A stretch of 64,000 nucleotides of DNA. It comes from Barnesiella sp. An22. GTDB lineage: Bacteria; Bacteroidota; Bacteroidia; Bacteroidales; Barnesiellaceae. Below, piece after piece: positions 34,674 through 45,816 of this stretch. The DNA lies in assembly GCF_002159975.1 (NCBI RefSeq), contig NZ_NFJR01000007.1:1-64000 (forward strand), read 5' to 3'. The translations under genes were made by a program, and so were the position numbers. How positions within the stretch are numbered: position 1 is the first letter of the stretch; each line of letters opens with the position of its first letter. Below the pieces are notes generated by a model. The model did no database searches. It was not told the DNA's origin and saw nothing but the letters and a program-made list of their open reading frames with translations.

Positions 34674-36581
34674 TTAAAAGCACATGGCCAATACGGCAAT
34701 CAGCAATGCACCCATAATGAATACCCATACATACCACTGGATGTAACCCGACTGCAACTTGCGGATGCCGTAGGAAACACCGTTGGTCACGGTAGCCAAC
34801 ATATTCATCGTACCGTCGACGATGTGACGGTCGAACCAGGCAATGGGTCGGCAGATATGCTGGAAGATTACCTTGTGGGTAACCCACATGTAGAGTTCGT
34901 CCATATAGAAGCGGTGATAAGCGGCCGTGTGCAGAGCACGGAACTTGTCGGCCAGAGCTTTGGGTTTGGAGTTCTCCGAGAAGTACATCCAGGTAGCCAG
35001 CGCAATGGCGGCAACGGCCACGATGATGCTCGTCGTAGCTACCGACCAGTCGAGGTGAATGTGATAAGCCTCGCCGTTTACCGATACAAATTCGCCGAAG
35101 GGAATGAAACCGGCCACGCAGGTAACCAGAGCCAGGAATACCAACGGCAGATACATGGTGGCAGGAGCCTCGTGCGGTGTGTGGTGACCGTAGTCGGGTT
35201 TGCTCCACCAGAAGATGCGGTAGTACAACCGGAACATGTAGAAGGCGGTGAGACCGGCCACAGCCGTCATCCAAACGCCCCAAAGGGTGCTCTTTTCAAA
35301 AGCGGCCGTGAGGATTTCGTCCTTACTGAAGAAGCCCGAGAAGGGAGGAATACCGGCGATAGCCAAGCAGGCAATGAGGAAGGTGATGTGAGTCACCGGC
35401 ATATACTTGTGCAAGTTACCCATGGCCGACATCTCGTTGGAGTGAACGGCGTGGATAATACAACCGGCACCGAGGAAGAGCAGAGCCTTGAACATGGCGT
35501 GCGTGAAGAGGTGGAACATAGAGGCCATGTAGCCGAGACCGGCGTGCAGGTCACTATCGAATGCCACACCCAGAGCCACCATCATAAAGGCGATTTGCGA
35601 GATGGTCGAGAAGGCAAGTACACGTTTGATGTCGGTTTGTACACAGGCAACGACAGCCGCATAGAGAGCCGTGATGGCACCCACCCAGGTAATGAGGTCG
35701 AGCACCTCGGGCACGGCGCAATACATGGGGAAGAGCCGGGCTACCAGATAAACACCGGCTACCACCATGGTGGCGGCGTGGATCAGGGCCGATACGGGAG
35801 TAGGACCCTCCATGGCATCGGGCAACCAAATGTGCAACGGGAACATGGCCGACTTACCGGCACCACCCATGAAGATGAGTGCCATGGCCCAGGCGGCTAC
35901 CGAGCAACCCATGAAGGTCATGCCGGCCGTCTCGGTTACCAGCGACGTGGGATTCGACATCAGCGTCTGGAAGTCGAACGTCTGGGTAAAGAACGAGAGG
36001 ATAAGGATACCGATCAGGAAGCCCAAGTCGGCAAAACGGGTCACGATAAAGGCCTTTTTCGAAGCCGATACCGCAGCCGGTTTCGTATAGTAGAATCCGA
36101 TAAGCAGGTAAGACGAAACACCCACCAGCTCCCAGAAGATATACATCTGGAAAATGTTGGTAGCTACCACCAGACCCAGCATCGAGAAGCTGAAGAGCGA
36201 CAGGAAAGCGTAGTAACGCTGGAAGCCCTTCTCGCCGTGCATGTAGCCCATACTGTAGATATGAACCATGAGCGAGACTGTCGTAATCACAACCAGCATC
36301 ATCACCGAAATAGGATCGAGCAAGATACCCAGATCGATATGCAGGTGCTCGGTAAAGCGCAACCACTCAAAATTGACCGGCTGCAAGGTTTCAAAAACGC
36401 CTTCGGCATTGCGCGGCATAGTAAAATAGTTGAACGCTACCACATAGGCCAGCACGGCCGTTACGGTCAGCCCGAGGGTTCCCAGAATACCGGCTACACG
36501 CTCGCTCAACTTATGCCCCACAAGTCCCAGAAAGAGGAACATGCAAAGCGGAAGTAAAAGTATTATCACTGAATATTCCAT
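34674..36581 (-). CDS. nuoL: NADH-quinone oxidoreductase subunit L (NuoL)
   Basis: The 635-residue protein is the distal antiporter-like subunit. It has a VGVSSYLLIGFYYTKPAAVSASKKAF stretch typical of NuoL, the GGAGKSAMFPLHIWLPDAMEGPTPVS segment with the pump Lys, and FSTISQIAFMMVALG in helix 11. A long C-terminal part provides the lateral helix that clamps NuoM and NuoN. The start at 36581 (MEYSVIILLLPL) matches relatives. It begins 5 nt after the nuoK stop. Confidence 0.96.
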   Translation of the reverse strand: MEYSVIILLLPLCMFLFLGLVGHKLSERVAGILGTLGLTVTAVLAYVVAFNYFTMPRNAEGVFETLQPVNFEWLRFTEHLHIDLGILLDPISVMMLVVITTVSLMVHIYSMGYMHGEKGFQRYYAFLSLFSFSMLGLVVATNIFQMYIFWELVGVSSYLLIGFYYTKPAAVSASKKAFIVTRFADLGFLIGILILSFFTQTFDFQTLMSNPTSLVTETAGMTFMGCSVAAWAMALIFMGGAGKSAMFPLHIWLPDAMEGPTPVSALIHAATMVVAGVYLVARLFPMYCAVPEVLDLITWVGAITALYAAVVACVQTDIKRVLAFSTISQIAFMMVALGVAFDSDLHAGLGYMASMFHLFTHAMFKALLFLGAGCIIHAVHSNEMSAMGNLHKYMPVTHITFLIACLAIAGIPPFSGFFSKDEILTAAFEKSTLWGVWMTAVAGLTAFYMFRLYYRIFWWSKPDYGHHTPHEAPATMYLPLVFLALVTCVAGFIPFGEFVSVNGEAYHIHLDWSVATTSIIVAVAAIALATWMYFSENSKPKALADKFRALHTAAYHRFYMDELYMWVTHKVIFQHICRPIAWFDRHIVDGTMNMLATVTNGVSYGIRKLQSGYIQWYVWVFIMGALLIAVLAMCF

Positions 36582-36586
36582 ATCGA

Positions 36587-36898
36587 TCAATATTTCATTT
36601 TATCAAGGTTATGCACGTCAACATTCCGGATGTGGCGGAAGATGTTGATAATGATCGCAATGGCAAGCGCTGTCTCGGCAGCGGCAATACCTATTGCAAA
36701 GAGGGTGAAAAAGAATCCCTCCAATGCCTCGGGAAAAAGGTAACGGTTGAACACCACAAAGTTGATGTCGGCCGCATTGAGCATCAATTCGAGCGAAATG
36801 AGCATCGCCAGCATATTCTTACGCGTAACGAACCCGTAAACCCCGGCAAAAAACATGATGGTACTTACCACCAAATAGGCAATCATTGGTATTTCCAT
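36587..36898 (-). CDS. nuoK: NADH-quinone oxidoreductase subunit K (NuoK)
   Basis: The 103-residue protein has three membrane helices and the NuoK signature NMLAMLISLELMLNAADINFVVF. It carries one of the conserved glutamates, with a second in the third helix (AAAETALAIAI). It is part of the proton channel at the junction with NuoL. Length is standard for the subunit, and it is 5 nt after nuoJ. Confidence 0.96.
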   Translation of the reverse strand: MEIPMIAYLVVSTIMFFAGVYGFVTRKNMLAMLISLELMLNAADINFVVFNRYLFPEALEGFFFTLFAIGIAAAETALAIAIIINIFRHIRNVDVHNLDKMKY

Positions 36899-36903
36899 AG
36901 TTC

Positions 36904-37422
36904 TTATCTTTTACGGGCAATCATAATGCCACCGATGATACAAGCCAATAACAACACACTGAGCGCTTCGAACGGCAACAGGTACTGGAACTTGTCCATA
37001 CCCATGAGCGCATGTCCTATCTCCTTCATCTCTACCTCGCCGGTGATGACACTGGTGAGCGGTTTGGTGAAGAACGGATAGGTGAGCAGCGTATAGCCGC
37101 ACACGATGGTACCGAATATCGAAGCAATGAGCCCGACCACACGTCTCTTCGAGGTGAGCAACGGGGCCTTGTCGCCGGGATGACTCGTCAACAAGATCGA
37201 GAAGACAAACAGCACGACGATACCACCGGCATAGACGGCTAACTGTACTGCTCCCAAGAAGGTGAAGTCAAGCTGAAAGTAAATACCGGCTGTCGCAAAC
37301 AGAACGAACAGGAGGTACGTGGCTGCCCGCAAAATGCGTCGCGTGGTGACTGTCAAGATCGAGCACACCACGATGACCAATGCCAGCAAGCCAAAAATAA
37401 CTTGATTTGCTATTTGTTCCAT
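36904..37422 (-). CDS. nuoJ: NADH-quinone oxidoreductase subunit J (NuoJ)
   Basis: The 172-residue protein has five membrane helices. Conserved parts are RRILRAATYLLFVLFATAG and VQLAVYAGGIVVLFVFSILL (third helix, with the pi-bulge Tyr/Gly). A C-terminal YLLPFEALSVLLLACIIGGIMIARK helix follows. It sits at the centre of the proton path next to NuoK and NuoH. Confidence 0.95.
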   Translation of the reverse strand: MEQIANQVIFGLLALVIVVCSILTVTTRRILRAATYLLFVLFATAGIYFQLDFTFLGAVQLAVYAGGIVVLFVFSILLTSHPGDKAPLLTSKRRVVGLIASIFGTIVCGYTLLTYPFFTKPLTSVITGEVEMKEIGHALMGMDKFQYLLPFEALSVLLLACIIGGIMIARKR

Positions 37423-37434
37423 AATGTTAATCTA

Positions 37435-37899
37435 TTATTTTTCGGTTGGGTTATCGGTATGATTGAGAATCTTCACCAGTTTCTCGCGCCGGAATACGGC
37501 GTGTTCAAATTCGTTGGTGAACTTGATGGCATGGTGAGGACATGTAGTCACACACATCTGACAGAAGGTGCAACTGCCCAGGTCATACACATATTTATCT
37601 AACACTCGCTTGGTCTTACCATCTTCGGTGGTAATCTTCGACGCCTCGATCTTAATCGTCCCGTTGGGGCAATTCATCTGACAAATACCGCAAGCCACAC
37701 ATTTGTGCTGCCCGTTTTCATCGTAAATCAAGGTCAACGTACCTCTGAAACGCTCGGGGATTTTCAAGGTCGCCCGGTTTTCGGGATACTGTTCGGTAAC
37801 TTTCCGGCTCAAGAAGTATTTACCGGTAACCCCCATTCCTTGAAGAAGGCTCAGCAATCCTTTCCAGAAAGATGTCATGTAATTTTTTAAACTTCCCAT
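37435..37899 (-). CDS. nuoI: NADH-quinone oxidoreductase subunit I, 2x[4Fe-4S] (NuoI)
   Basis: The 154-residue ferredoxin-like protein carries two [4Fe-4S] cluster motifs, CVACGICQMNCP (about residues 67-78) and CTFCQMCVTTCP (about 111-122). It connects the peripheral arm to the quinone site. The N-terminal amphipathic helix anchors it to the membrane. It is the first gene of nuo part two, but it follows atpG instead of nuoH; the gap of 97 nt has a terminator-like hairpin and no clear promoter. Confidence 0.96.
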   Translation of the reverse strand: MGSLKNYMTSFWKGLLSLLQGMGVTGKYFLSRKVTEQYPENRATLKIPERFRGTLTLIYDENGQHKCVACGICQMNCPNGTIKIEASKITTEDGKTKRVLDKYVYDLGSCTFCQMCVTTCPHHAIKFTNEFEHAVFRREKLVKILNHTDNPTEK

Positions 37900-37957
37900 A
37901 AATTTCTTTATAGAACTCTTATTTTATTAGTTAACACTATGGTTTATTTCGTTCGTC

Positions 37958-37982
37958 AAAAAGAGCCTGGCACACCAAGCTC
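37958..37982 (-). terminator. Terminator-like hairpin between atpG and nuoI
   Basis: On the minus strand GAGCTTGG pairs with CCAGGCTC (one G-T pair) around a TGTG loop, followed directly by TTTTT. It lies 14 nt after the atpG stop and about 58 nt before nuoI. It is small, so it could give partial read-through. Confidence 0.65.
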
Positions 37983-37996
37983 CCAATCTCGATATA

Positions 37997-38884
37997 TCAA
38001 TCTTGTGCGCCTTGTCCTCCTGCAATATCCAACAACTCGGAAGTAATGCTTTGCTGACGCAACTTGTTGTATTCCAGCTGCAAATCGTCCAACAATTCTT
38101 TTGCATTATCGTTTGCCGACTGCATGGCCATCACCCGTGCCGCCTGTTCCGAAACCCGGTTCGAACTGATAGCTTCCTGCATATTTGCCAAGACATAAAG
38201 CGGCAGTACCTCATTATAGATGGTATTCACATCGGGCTCGAACAAGTAGGGCTTATTGCGCTCGACCTTCTCGCCGGTAACCAAATCGCCGGCCGAGATA
38301 GGCAATAGCTTGCGCGTAGCCAACAGTTGTTTACTGGCACTCTTGTAATGGGTATATACGACCTCTATTTCGTCGATTTTGCCTGCCAGGAAGTCGCGGG
38401 TAAGTTCGCTCGTGAAACGGGCAATCTCTTCGCCCGAACTCTTGGCCGTCATGTAATCGACTACGGCAATCTCCACACCCTTGCCCACCAGTTTACGGGC
38501 AAATTGAGAGGCTTTCTTTCCTACCGGATAAACAACAAACATCACGGAATTACCGGCCTCTTCACGCCCCCGGTTTATCAGCTCGAGTGTGCGTTTAAAC
38601 AGATTCATGTTGAATGCGCCACACAATCCCTCGTCCGAACTGAGCAAGACTACGGCCCTCCGCTTCACGGGACGTGCCTCGGTGAGCGGAGAACTGTATT
38701 CTGCATCGGCAGAAATAAGATGATTGATAGTACGCTGAATCTGATCCCGGAACGGCCGAACACGGCGCAAAGCCATATCGGCTTTGTGCATCTTGGCCGA
38801 CGAAATCATCTTCATCGCACCGGTTATTTTTTCGGAAGAAGCGACCGAGCCGATTCTTCCTTTCAAGTCGCGCATTGATGCCAT
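37997..38884 (-). CDS. atpG: ATP synthase F1 subunit gamma
   Basis: The 295-residue central-shaft subunit has the N-terminal coiled coil (KGRIGSVASSEKITGAMKMISSAKM) and the C-terminal one (MAMQSANDNAKELLDDLQLEYNKLRQQSITSELLDI). These are the two ends that contact the alpha/beta ring. The middle Rossmann-like domain has SSDEGLCGAFNMNLF. It is last in the atp block and 3 nt after atpA. Confidence 0.96.
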   Translation of the reverse strand: MASMRDLKGRIGSVASSEKITGAMKMISSAKMHKADMALRRVRPFRDQIQRTINHLISADAEYSSPLTEARPVKRRAVVLLSSDEGLCGAFNMNLFKRTLELINRGREEAGNSVMFVVYPVGKKASQFARKLVGKGVEIAVVDYMTAKSSGEEIARFTSELTRDFLAGKIDEIEVVYTHYKSASKQLLATRKLLPISAGDLVTGEKVERNKPYLFEPDVNTIYNEVLPLYVLANMQEAISSNRVSEQAARVMAMQSANDNAKELLDDLQLEYNKLRQQSITSELLDIAGGQGAQD

Positions 38885-38887
38885 AGT

Positions 38888-40465
38888 TTATGCCTTAAAT
38901 CGGTTAGCCACCTCGGTAGCGACTTCGGTCATCAGGGCGGCAATCTTGTCGTCGAGATGTCCTATACGCAGTTCGTCCAGGACCTCGTGGCTATATTTTG
39001 ATTTCAATATCTGCAAATACAATTTCTCAAATTCGGCTACCTTCTCGAGGGGTACATTGTGCAACAGGCCTTGCGTACCGCAATAGATGATGGCAATCTC
39101 CTCCTCGACAGGTATCGGCGAGTATTGGGGCTGAATGAGGATTCGCTCGTTCTTGCGACCCTTGTCGATGGTCATGGCCGTTACGGGGTCTACATCGCCA
39201 CCAAACTTGGTGAACGACTCGAGCTCGCGGAACTGGGCCTGGTCGATCTTCAGGGTACCGGCAATCTTCTTCATGGCCTTCACCTGAGCATCGCCACCTA
39301 CACGCGATACCGATATACCTACGTTGATGGCGGGGCGCACACCCTGGTTGAAGAGGGCGGTCTCCAGGAATATCTGACCGTCGGTAATCGAAATTACGTT
39401 GGTAGGAATATAGGCCGATACGTCGCCGGCTTGAGTCTCGATGATAGGCAATGCCGTGAGCGAACCGCCACCTTTTACCATCGGTTTCAAAACCTCGGGC
39501 AGGTCGTTCATCGAAGCGGCAACCTCGTCGTTGTCGATAATCTTGGCTGCACGCTCGAGCAGACGGGAGTGCAGATAGAAAATATCGCCCGGATAGGCTT
39601 CACGACCCGACGGACGGCGAAGAATCAGCGAAATTTCACGATAGGCCACAGCCTGTTTCGAGAGGTCGTCGTAGATGACCAGAGCGTGACAGCCACGGTC
39701 TCTGAAGTATTCGCCGATAGCGGCTCCGGCAAACGGTGCATAGTAGCGCATCGCAGCCGAGTCGGAGGCGTTGGCCGCCAACACAACCGTATAGTCGAGC
39801 GCGCCATGCTCCCGCAACGTATTGACCAAGGCAGCTACCGACGAGGCTTTCTGTCCGATAGCTACATAGATACAGTACAAGGGGTCGCCGTTTTTGTAAT
39901 TTTCTCGTTGGTTGATAATCGTATCGATGGCGATAGCCGTTTTACCGATCTGGCGGTCGCCGATAATCAACTCACGCTGTCCGCGGCCTATGGGCACCAT
40001 CGAGTCGATGGCCTTGATACCGGTCTGCAAAGGCTGGTTCACAGGCTGACGGAAGATTACACCCGGAGCCTTGCGCTCGAGGGGCAATCGGATGAGATCG
40101 CCCTGGATAGGCCCTGCACCGTCGATAGGTTCACCCAACGTGTTGATAACTCGACCAAGCAAACCTTCGCCTACGGGCAGAGAAGCAATTTCGCCGGTAC
40201 GGCGAGCCGTCATATTCTCGGTAACCTTATCGACATTATCGAGCAAAATGACACCCACATTACTCTCCTCCAGGTTCATGGCCACGCCGTGCACGCCGTT
40301 TTCAAACTCGATCAGTTCGTTGGAGCGCACATTGTCGAGCCCGTACACATGGGCCACACCATCACCGACTTCGAGAACAGTACCTACTTCTTCGAAATTG
40401 ATTTTGGAATCGACCTCGTCGAGTTGTTTTTTCAATATATCCGATATTTCACTGGGTTTTATCAT
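38888..40465 (-). CDS. atpA: ATP synthase F1 subunit alpha
   Basis: The 525-residue non-catalytic nucleotide-binding subunit has a Walker A loop GDRQIGKT (Gly169-Thr176) and an N-terminal beta-barrel with [15 protein letters not shown]. The arginine-finger region [20 protein letters not shown] is present. Length and motifs are standard. It starts 1 nt after the atpH stop. Confidence 0.97.
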   Translation of the reverse strand: MIKPSEISDILKKQLDEVDSKINFEEVGTVLEVGDGVAHVYGLDNVRSNELIEFENGVHGVAMNLEESNVGVILLDNVDKVTENMTARRTGEIASLPVGEGLLGRVINTLGEPIDGAGPIQGDLIRLPLERKAPGVIFRQPVNQPLQTGIKAIDSMVPIGRGQRELIIGDRQIGKTAIAIDTIINQRENYKNGDPLYCIYVAIGQKASSVAALVNTLREHGALDYTVVLAANASDSAAMRYYAPFAGAAIGEYFRDRGCHALVIYDDLSKQAVAYREISLILRRPSGREAYPGDIFYLHSRLLERAAKIIDNDEVAASMNDLPEVLKPMVKGGGSLTALPIIETQAGDVSAYIPTNVISITDGQIFLETALFNQGVRPAINVGISVSRVGGDAQVKAMKKIAGTLKIDQAQFRELESFTKFGGDVDPVTAMTIDKGRKNERILIQPQYSPIPVEEEIAIIYCGTQGLLHNVPLEKVAEFEKLYLQILKSKYSHEVLDELRIGHLDDKIAALMTEVATEVANRFKA

Positions 40466-40466
40466 A

Positions 40467-41009
40467 TCACTTGCTGTTTAGCAATTTCAAACGCAATTTT
40501 TTTAATTCACTATTGACCGAAGCATCTAATTGCATCGAATCTACGCGCAAAATAAATCCGCCGATAAGGGTGGGATCTATTTCATAAACAAATTCCAGCG
40601 TCTTGTCCGTTTGCTTTTTCATAAGGTCACCGATACGGCCCAGCACCTCTTTAGGCAAAGCGGTAGCCGTGGTTATCGTCACCCGGGCAATGTGATTGGC
40701 CCGACGGTAGATATCCTGATAGGCCAACCCGATAGACCTTACAAACGTTTCGCGACGGTTCTTGATAACTAACTGAACAAAACGGAGCAGGTAGTCGTCG
40801 GGCTTTTCACCGAAAGCCGATGACAACACCCGTACCTTGTCCGATGGAGATAGAGCCGGGTTACCCAATATCTTGGAAAACTCTGGATGTGTCTTGAAGG
40901 CATCATCAAAGCGTTTCATCTCTTCATAAATTGCCTCGGCTACACCATGTTCCCGGGCATATTTATAAAGAGCCTTCGCATATCTATTCGGTATTAACCC
41001 CTCGTTCAT
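40467..41009 (-). CDS. atpH: ATP synthase F1 subunit delta
   Basis: The 180-residue stator subunit starts [18 protein letters not shown], the delta N-terminal helical bundle that binds alpha, and ends [25 protein letters not shown], the conserved C-terminal segment. It links F1 to the b-subunit stalk. Spacing to atpF (6 nt) and atpA (1 nt) shows tight coupling. Confidence 0.94.
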   Translation of the reverse strand: MNEGLIPNRYAKALYKYAREHGVAEAIYEEMKRFDDAFKTHPEFSKILGNPALSPSDKVRVLSSAFGEKPDDYLLRFVQLVIKNRRETFVRSIGLAYQDIYRRANHIARVTITTATALPKEVLGRIGDLMKKQTDKTLEFVYEIDPTLIGGFILRVDSMQLDASVNSELKKLRLKLLNSK

Positions 41010-41015
41010 GTTCTA

Positions 41016-41513
41016 TTAGTTTTGATTCTCAATTTCATTCAACAGTTTGTCGACCATTTCGACCTGGGTCTTGTCATCGGAGAGTTGCTTACGCACCATC
41101 TTCTCGGCAATTTGCAGGGCAAACTGGCTCACCTCGCGACGGAACTGGAGTTCCGACTCTTTGCGAGCCTGCTCGATCGACACGGCCGCAGCGTCCATCA
41201 CTTTTTTAGCTTCTACCGAGGCAGCCTGACGAGCTTCTTCTATAATCTGAGTCTTCATCTGGGCTGCTTCGTGCAGAATCTCCATTTGTTGTTTCTGCGC
41301 TTCGACCAAAAGAGCTTTGGCTTCGGCCTGTGCGTTGTCCAGGTGCGATTTTGCCTCTTGGGCATACTCGACCCCTTTGTCAATGAACTCGGCTCGTTCG
41401 TCGAGGCTGCGCAAGATGTACGGCCAGCCAAACTTGGCGAGTATGACAAACAGGATGACGAAGACAACGAACATCCAGAATACCAACCCTATTTCGGGCG
41501 TGAACAGTTCCAT
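41016..41513 (-). CDS. atpF: ATP synthase F0 subunit b
   Basis: The 165-residue subunit has one N-terminal membrane helix (PEIGLVFWMFVVFVILFVILAKFGW) followed by a long charged helix that forms the peripheral stalk (ERAEFIDKGVEYAQEAKSHLDNAQAEAKALL). A C-terminal SELQFRREVSQFALQIAEKM region follows. Only one b gene is present, so the stalk should be a homodimer. Confidence 0.95.
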   Translation of the reverse strand: MELFTPEIGLVFWMFVVFVILFVILAKFGWPYILRSLDERAEFIDKGVEYAQEAKSHLDNAQAEAKALLVEAQKQQMEILHEAAQMKTQIIEEARQAASVEAKKVMDAAAVSIEQARKESELQFRREVSQFALQIAEKMVRKQLSDDKTQVEMVDKLLNEIENQN

Positions 41514-41522
41514 ATCTTATGA

Positions 41523-41789
<267 letters not shown>

Positions 41790-41809
41790 TTAGAGATTAT
41801 ACACTTATT

Positions 41810-42892
41810 TTATTTTTCTACTTTTTCTGTTTTTCCTTCATGATGCCCCTCGACCTGTGCCAACGAAATGAACAGCGTCGAAAGCATCGTAAATACATAG
41901 GCCTGGATAAACGATACCAGGGTGTCTATCATCAGCATGAAGAGCGAGAAGAGCACCGATATGACGGTTATGCCGCCTACGACCACGGCACCAAAAGCGC
42001 CGAAGATAAAGATGAGCGAGATGAGCGACAGGATAATCATGTGACCACCCATCATGTTGGCAAAGAGACGGACCATGAGGGCCGCCGGTTTGGTGAAGAT
42101 ACCAAACACCTCGATGAGCGGCATGATGGGAAGCGGGAACTTCAACCACAGAGGCACATCGGGCCAGAAGGTCTCTTTCCAGTACTCCTTGGTTCCTTTC
42201 ACATTCACCACGATAAAGGTACACAAGGCCAACACCATGGTGACGGCGATATTGCCTGTCAGGTTGGCTCCACCGGGGAAGATGACTATCAGCCCCAGCA
42301 GGTTCATCAACAAGATGAAGAAGAATATCGTAAGCAGGTAGGGGGCAAAACGGGGGGCCTTGTCGCCCAGCGTGCTCTTGATGACTCCCGTATAGATAAA
42401 CTCGATGAGGAACTCGATGGCTCCTACCCCCTTACGAGGTGCCTTGTAGTGCTTCTTCTTGTACCAGCGAGCTACCGAGAGCACACACCAGAGGCACAAC
42501 AGAGCGGCGATAATCAGGGCCAACACGTTTTTCGTAATCGACAAATCGAGCGGCCGGTAACGGTTGCCCTGGTCGTCGACACTCTCGACCTTGCCCTTGT
42601 TGGGGCCGTCTTGAGCAATATAGAAACCCTCGTACTGCTGCCCGTGTTCGAGACGGCTCGACCAGAAGATGTTCCAGTCGCCCTTATAGTCTCTCACAAT
42701 AACCGGAAGCGAGATCTTGTGCTCGTGCGAGAAAGGCAACTCCCAGCTATATTCATCGAGCAGGTGCTTAAAAATCGTCTCTTTCGGGTTAAAGGCTTTC
42801 TCCTCTTCCGTGCCGCTCGTCTCTTGAGCCGACAGGTTGAACGAAAAGGCCATCAACAAAAAAGCTACTATGTATGCGATTTGTTTTCTCAT
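41810..42892 (-). CDS. atpB: ATP synthase F0 subunit a, with secreted N-terminal extension
   Basis: The 360-residue subunit forms the proton half-channels with the c ring. The essential arginine is Arg275 in ALMVRLFANMMGG. About 120 residues precede the first core helix: a signal-peptide-like stretch (IAYIVAFLLMAFSFNLSAQ) and then a soluble region of about 95 residues. This extension is common in Bacteroidota and is absent in E. coli AtpB (271 aa). It is 18 nt after atpC; no atpI-like gene lies between. Confidence 0.95.
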   Translation of the reverse strand: MRKQIAYIVAFLLMAFSFNLSAQETSGTEEEKAFNPKETIFKHLLDEYSWELPFSHEHKISLPVIVRDYKGDWNIFWSSRLEHGQQYEGFYIAQDGPNKGKVESVDDQGNRYRPLDLSITKNVLALIIAALLCLWCVLSVARWYKKKHYKAPRKGVGAIEFLIEFIYTGVIKSTLGDKAPRFAPYLLTIFFFILLMNLLGLIVIFPGGANLTGNIAVTMVLALCTFIVVNVKGTKEYWKETFWPDVPLWLKFPLPIMPLIEVFGIFTKPAALMVRLFANMMGGHMIILSLISLIFIFGAFGAVVVGGITVISVLFSLFMLMIDTLVSFIQAYVFTMLSTLFISLAQVEGHHEGKTEKVEK

Positions 42893-42910
42893 CTCTTTTT
42901 ACTCCAGCAA

Positions 42911-43144
42911 TTACCGTATGCACACAGCCACACGGTTGTTATCCACATCGACAAACCCGCCACCGACAGGTACCGAATGGCGTTCGCCTGCCGTCACATA
43001 TTCAATGGTACCGGCATCGAGCGTCGAAATCAGCGATGCATGATTTTCAAGAACGGTAAACGAACCTTGGGCACCCGGCAAGGTGACCGATTCGACCTCT
43101 CCCTGGAAAAGGATTTGTTCCGAAGATATAATTTCAAGTACCAT
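42911..43144 (-). CDS. atpC: ATP synthase F1 subunit epsilon (short form)
   Basis: The 77-residue protein contains only the N-terminal beta-sandwich domain (EIISSEQILFQGEVESVTLPG, then TVLENHASLISTLDAG). It lacks the C-terminal two-helix inhibitor domain of the about 135-residue E. coli subunit. It connects gamma to the c ring. The missing part means ATPase inhibition by epsilon is not expected. Short forms are usual in Bacteroidota. Confidence 0.93.
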   Translation of the reverse strand: MVLEIISSEQILFQGEVESVTLPGAQGSFTVLENHASLISTLDAGTIEYVTAGERHSVPVGGGFVDVDNNRVAVCIR

Positions 43145-43159
43145 AATTCATTCCTCTTT

Positions 43160-44707
<1,548 letters not shown>

Positions 44708-45784
44708 TTAAAAGTGCAGCCCGTAAATCACGATGAGCACCATTACAAAGAGATTTATCAAGTTCAGCGGTAACAAGTATTTCCACTCGAGACGCAACAG
44801 CTGGTCGATTCTCAAACGAGGGAAAGTCCACTTGAACCAAATGATTATAAACGAAATCACAATGGCTTTACCAAAGAACCAAACCACCGACGGGATATAG
44901 TCCATAACGTGGTTGAAGCTCTCCCATCCGGGAATATGCAACGGCATCCAACCTCCCAGGAAGAGCAGCGAGGCTACACCCGAAACAATGAACAGGTTCA
45001 AATACTCGGCCAGATAGAAGAAACCGAAGTGGATACCCGAATACTCGGTGTGATAACCTGCCGTCAACTCACTCTCGGCCTCGGGCAAGTCGAACGGGCC
45101 ACGGTTGGTCTCGGCCGTACCGGCAACCAGGTAAATGAGGAAAGCCACGATGGCGGGGATATGACCCGTGAAGATGAACCAGCCGTTGTTCTGTGCCTCG
45201 ACGATACCGGTAATCGACATCGTACCGGCAAAGACTACCATCGTCAACACCGACAACCCGATGGAGAGCTCATAGCTCACCATTTGAGCACCGCTTCGGA
45301 TGGCACCGATCAGGGTGTATTTGTTGTGGCTCGACCAACCGGCCAGCAGGATACCCAGCACGCCAATCGACGATACGGCTATCAGGAAGAAGATACCGAT
45401 GTTGAAATCGATCACCTGCAACCCTTTACCGAAAGGCAAGCAGCCGAAGGCCAACATCGAGGCCACAATAACCAGATAAGGAGCCAGATTGAACAGGAAC
45501 TTATCGATGTGGTTCAACGAGATCAACTCTTTGATCAGAATCTTGAACATATCGGCCACGCTCTGGAATATACCGTAGGGGCCTACTCGATTGGGACCCA
45601 GACGGCATTGGAAGAAGGCGCACACCTTACGCTCGAAATAGATGTAGAACAGGGCCAACACCGCATACAACAGCAGCAGCGCCACGCCTACCAGTACAAA
45701 TTCAATCAGCAAAGCTCCCCAGCCGGGCATTACACTCCTCAACAAATTATCTATCCAGTGGGTAACTATCGAAAAGTCGAACAT
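44708..45784 (-). CDS. nuoH: NADH-quinone oxidoreductase subunit H (NuoH)
   Basis: The 358-residue membrane subunit forms the quinone channel roof and the start of the proton path. Signatures are [30 protein letters not shown], the [25 protein letters not shown] segment with conserved carboxylates, and the C-terminal [25 protein letters not shown]. It is normally followed by nuoI; here the ATP synthase genes follow instead. Confidence 0.97.
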   Translation of the reverse strand: MFDFSIVTHWIDNLLRSVMPGWGALLIEFVLVGVALLLLYAVLALFYIYFERKVCAFFQCRLGPNRVGPYGIFQSVADMFKILIKELISLNHIDKFLFNLAPYLVIVASMLAFGCLPFGKGLQVIDFNIGIFFLIAVSSIGVLGILLAGWSSHNKYTLIGAIRSGAQMVSYELSIGLSVLTMVVFAGTMSITGIVEAQNNGWFIFTGHIPAIVAFLIYLVAGTAETNRGPFDLPEAESELTAGYHTEYSGIHFGFFYLAEYLNLFIVSGVASLLFLGGWMPLHIPGWESFNHVMDYIPSVVWFFGKAIVISFIIIWFKWTFPRLRIDQLLRLEWKYLLPLNLINLFVMVLIVIYGLHF

Positions 45785-45816
45785 AACTTATTCTTTAATT
45801 TATTTTTGATTACTAA

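Noticed and set aside
34419-36557. 712-codon open frame antisense to nuoL
   Set aside because: nuoL is conserved over its full length on the minus strand. The antisense translation has no domain character and no promoter.
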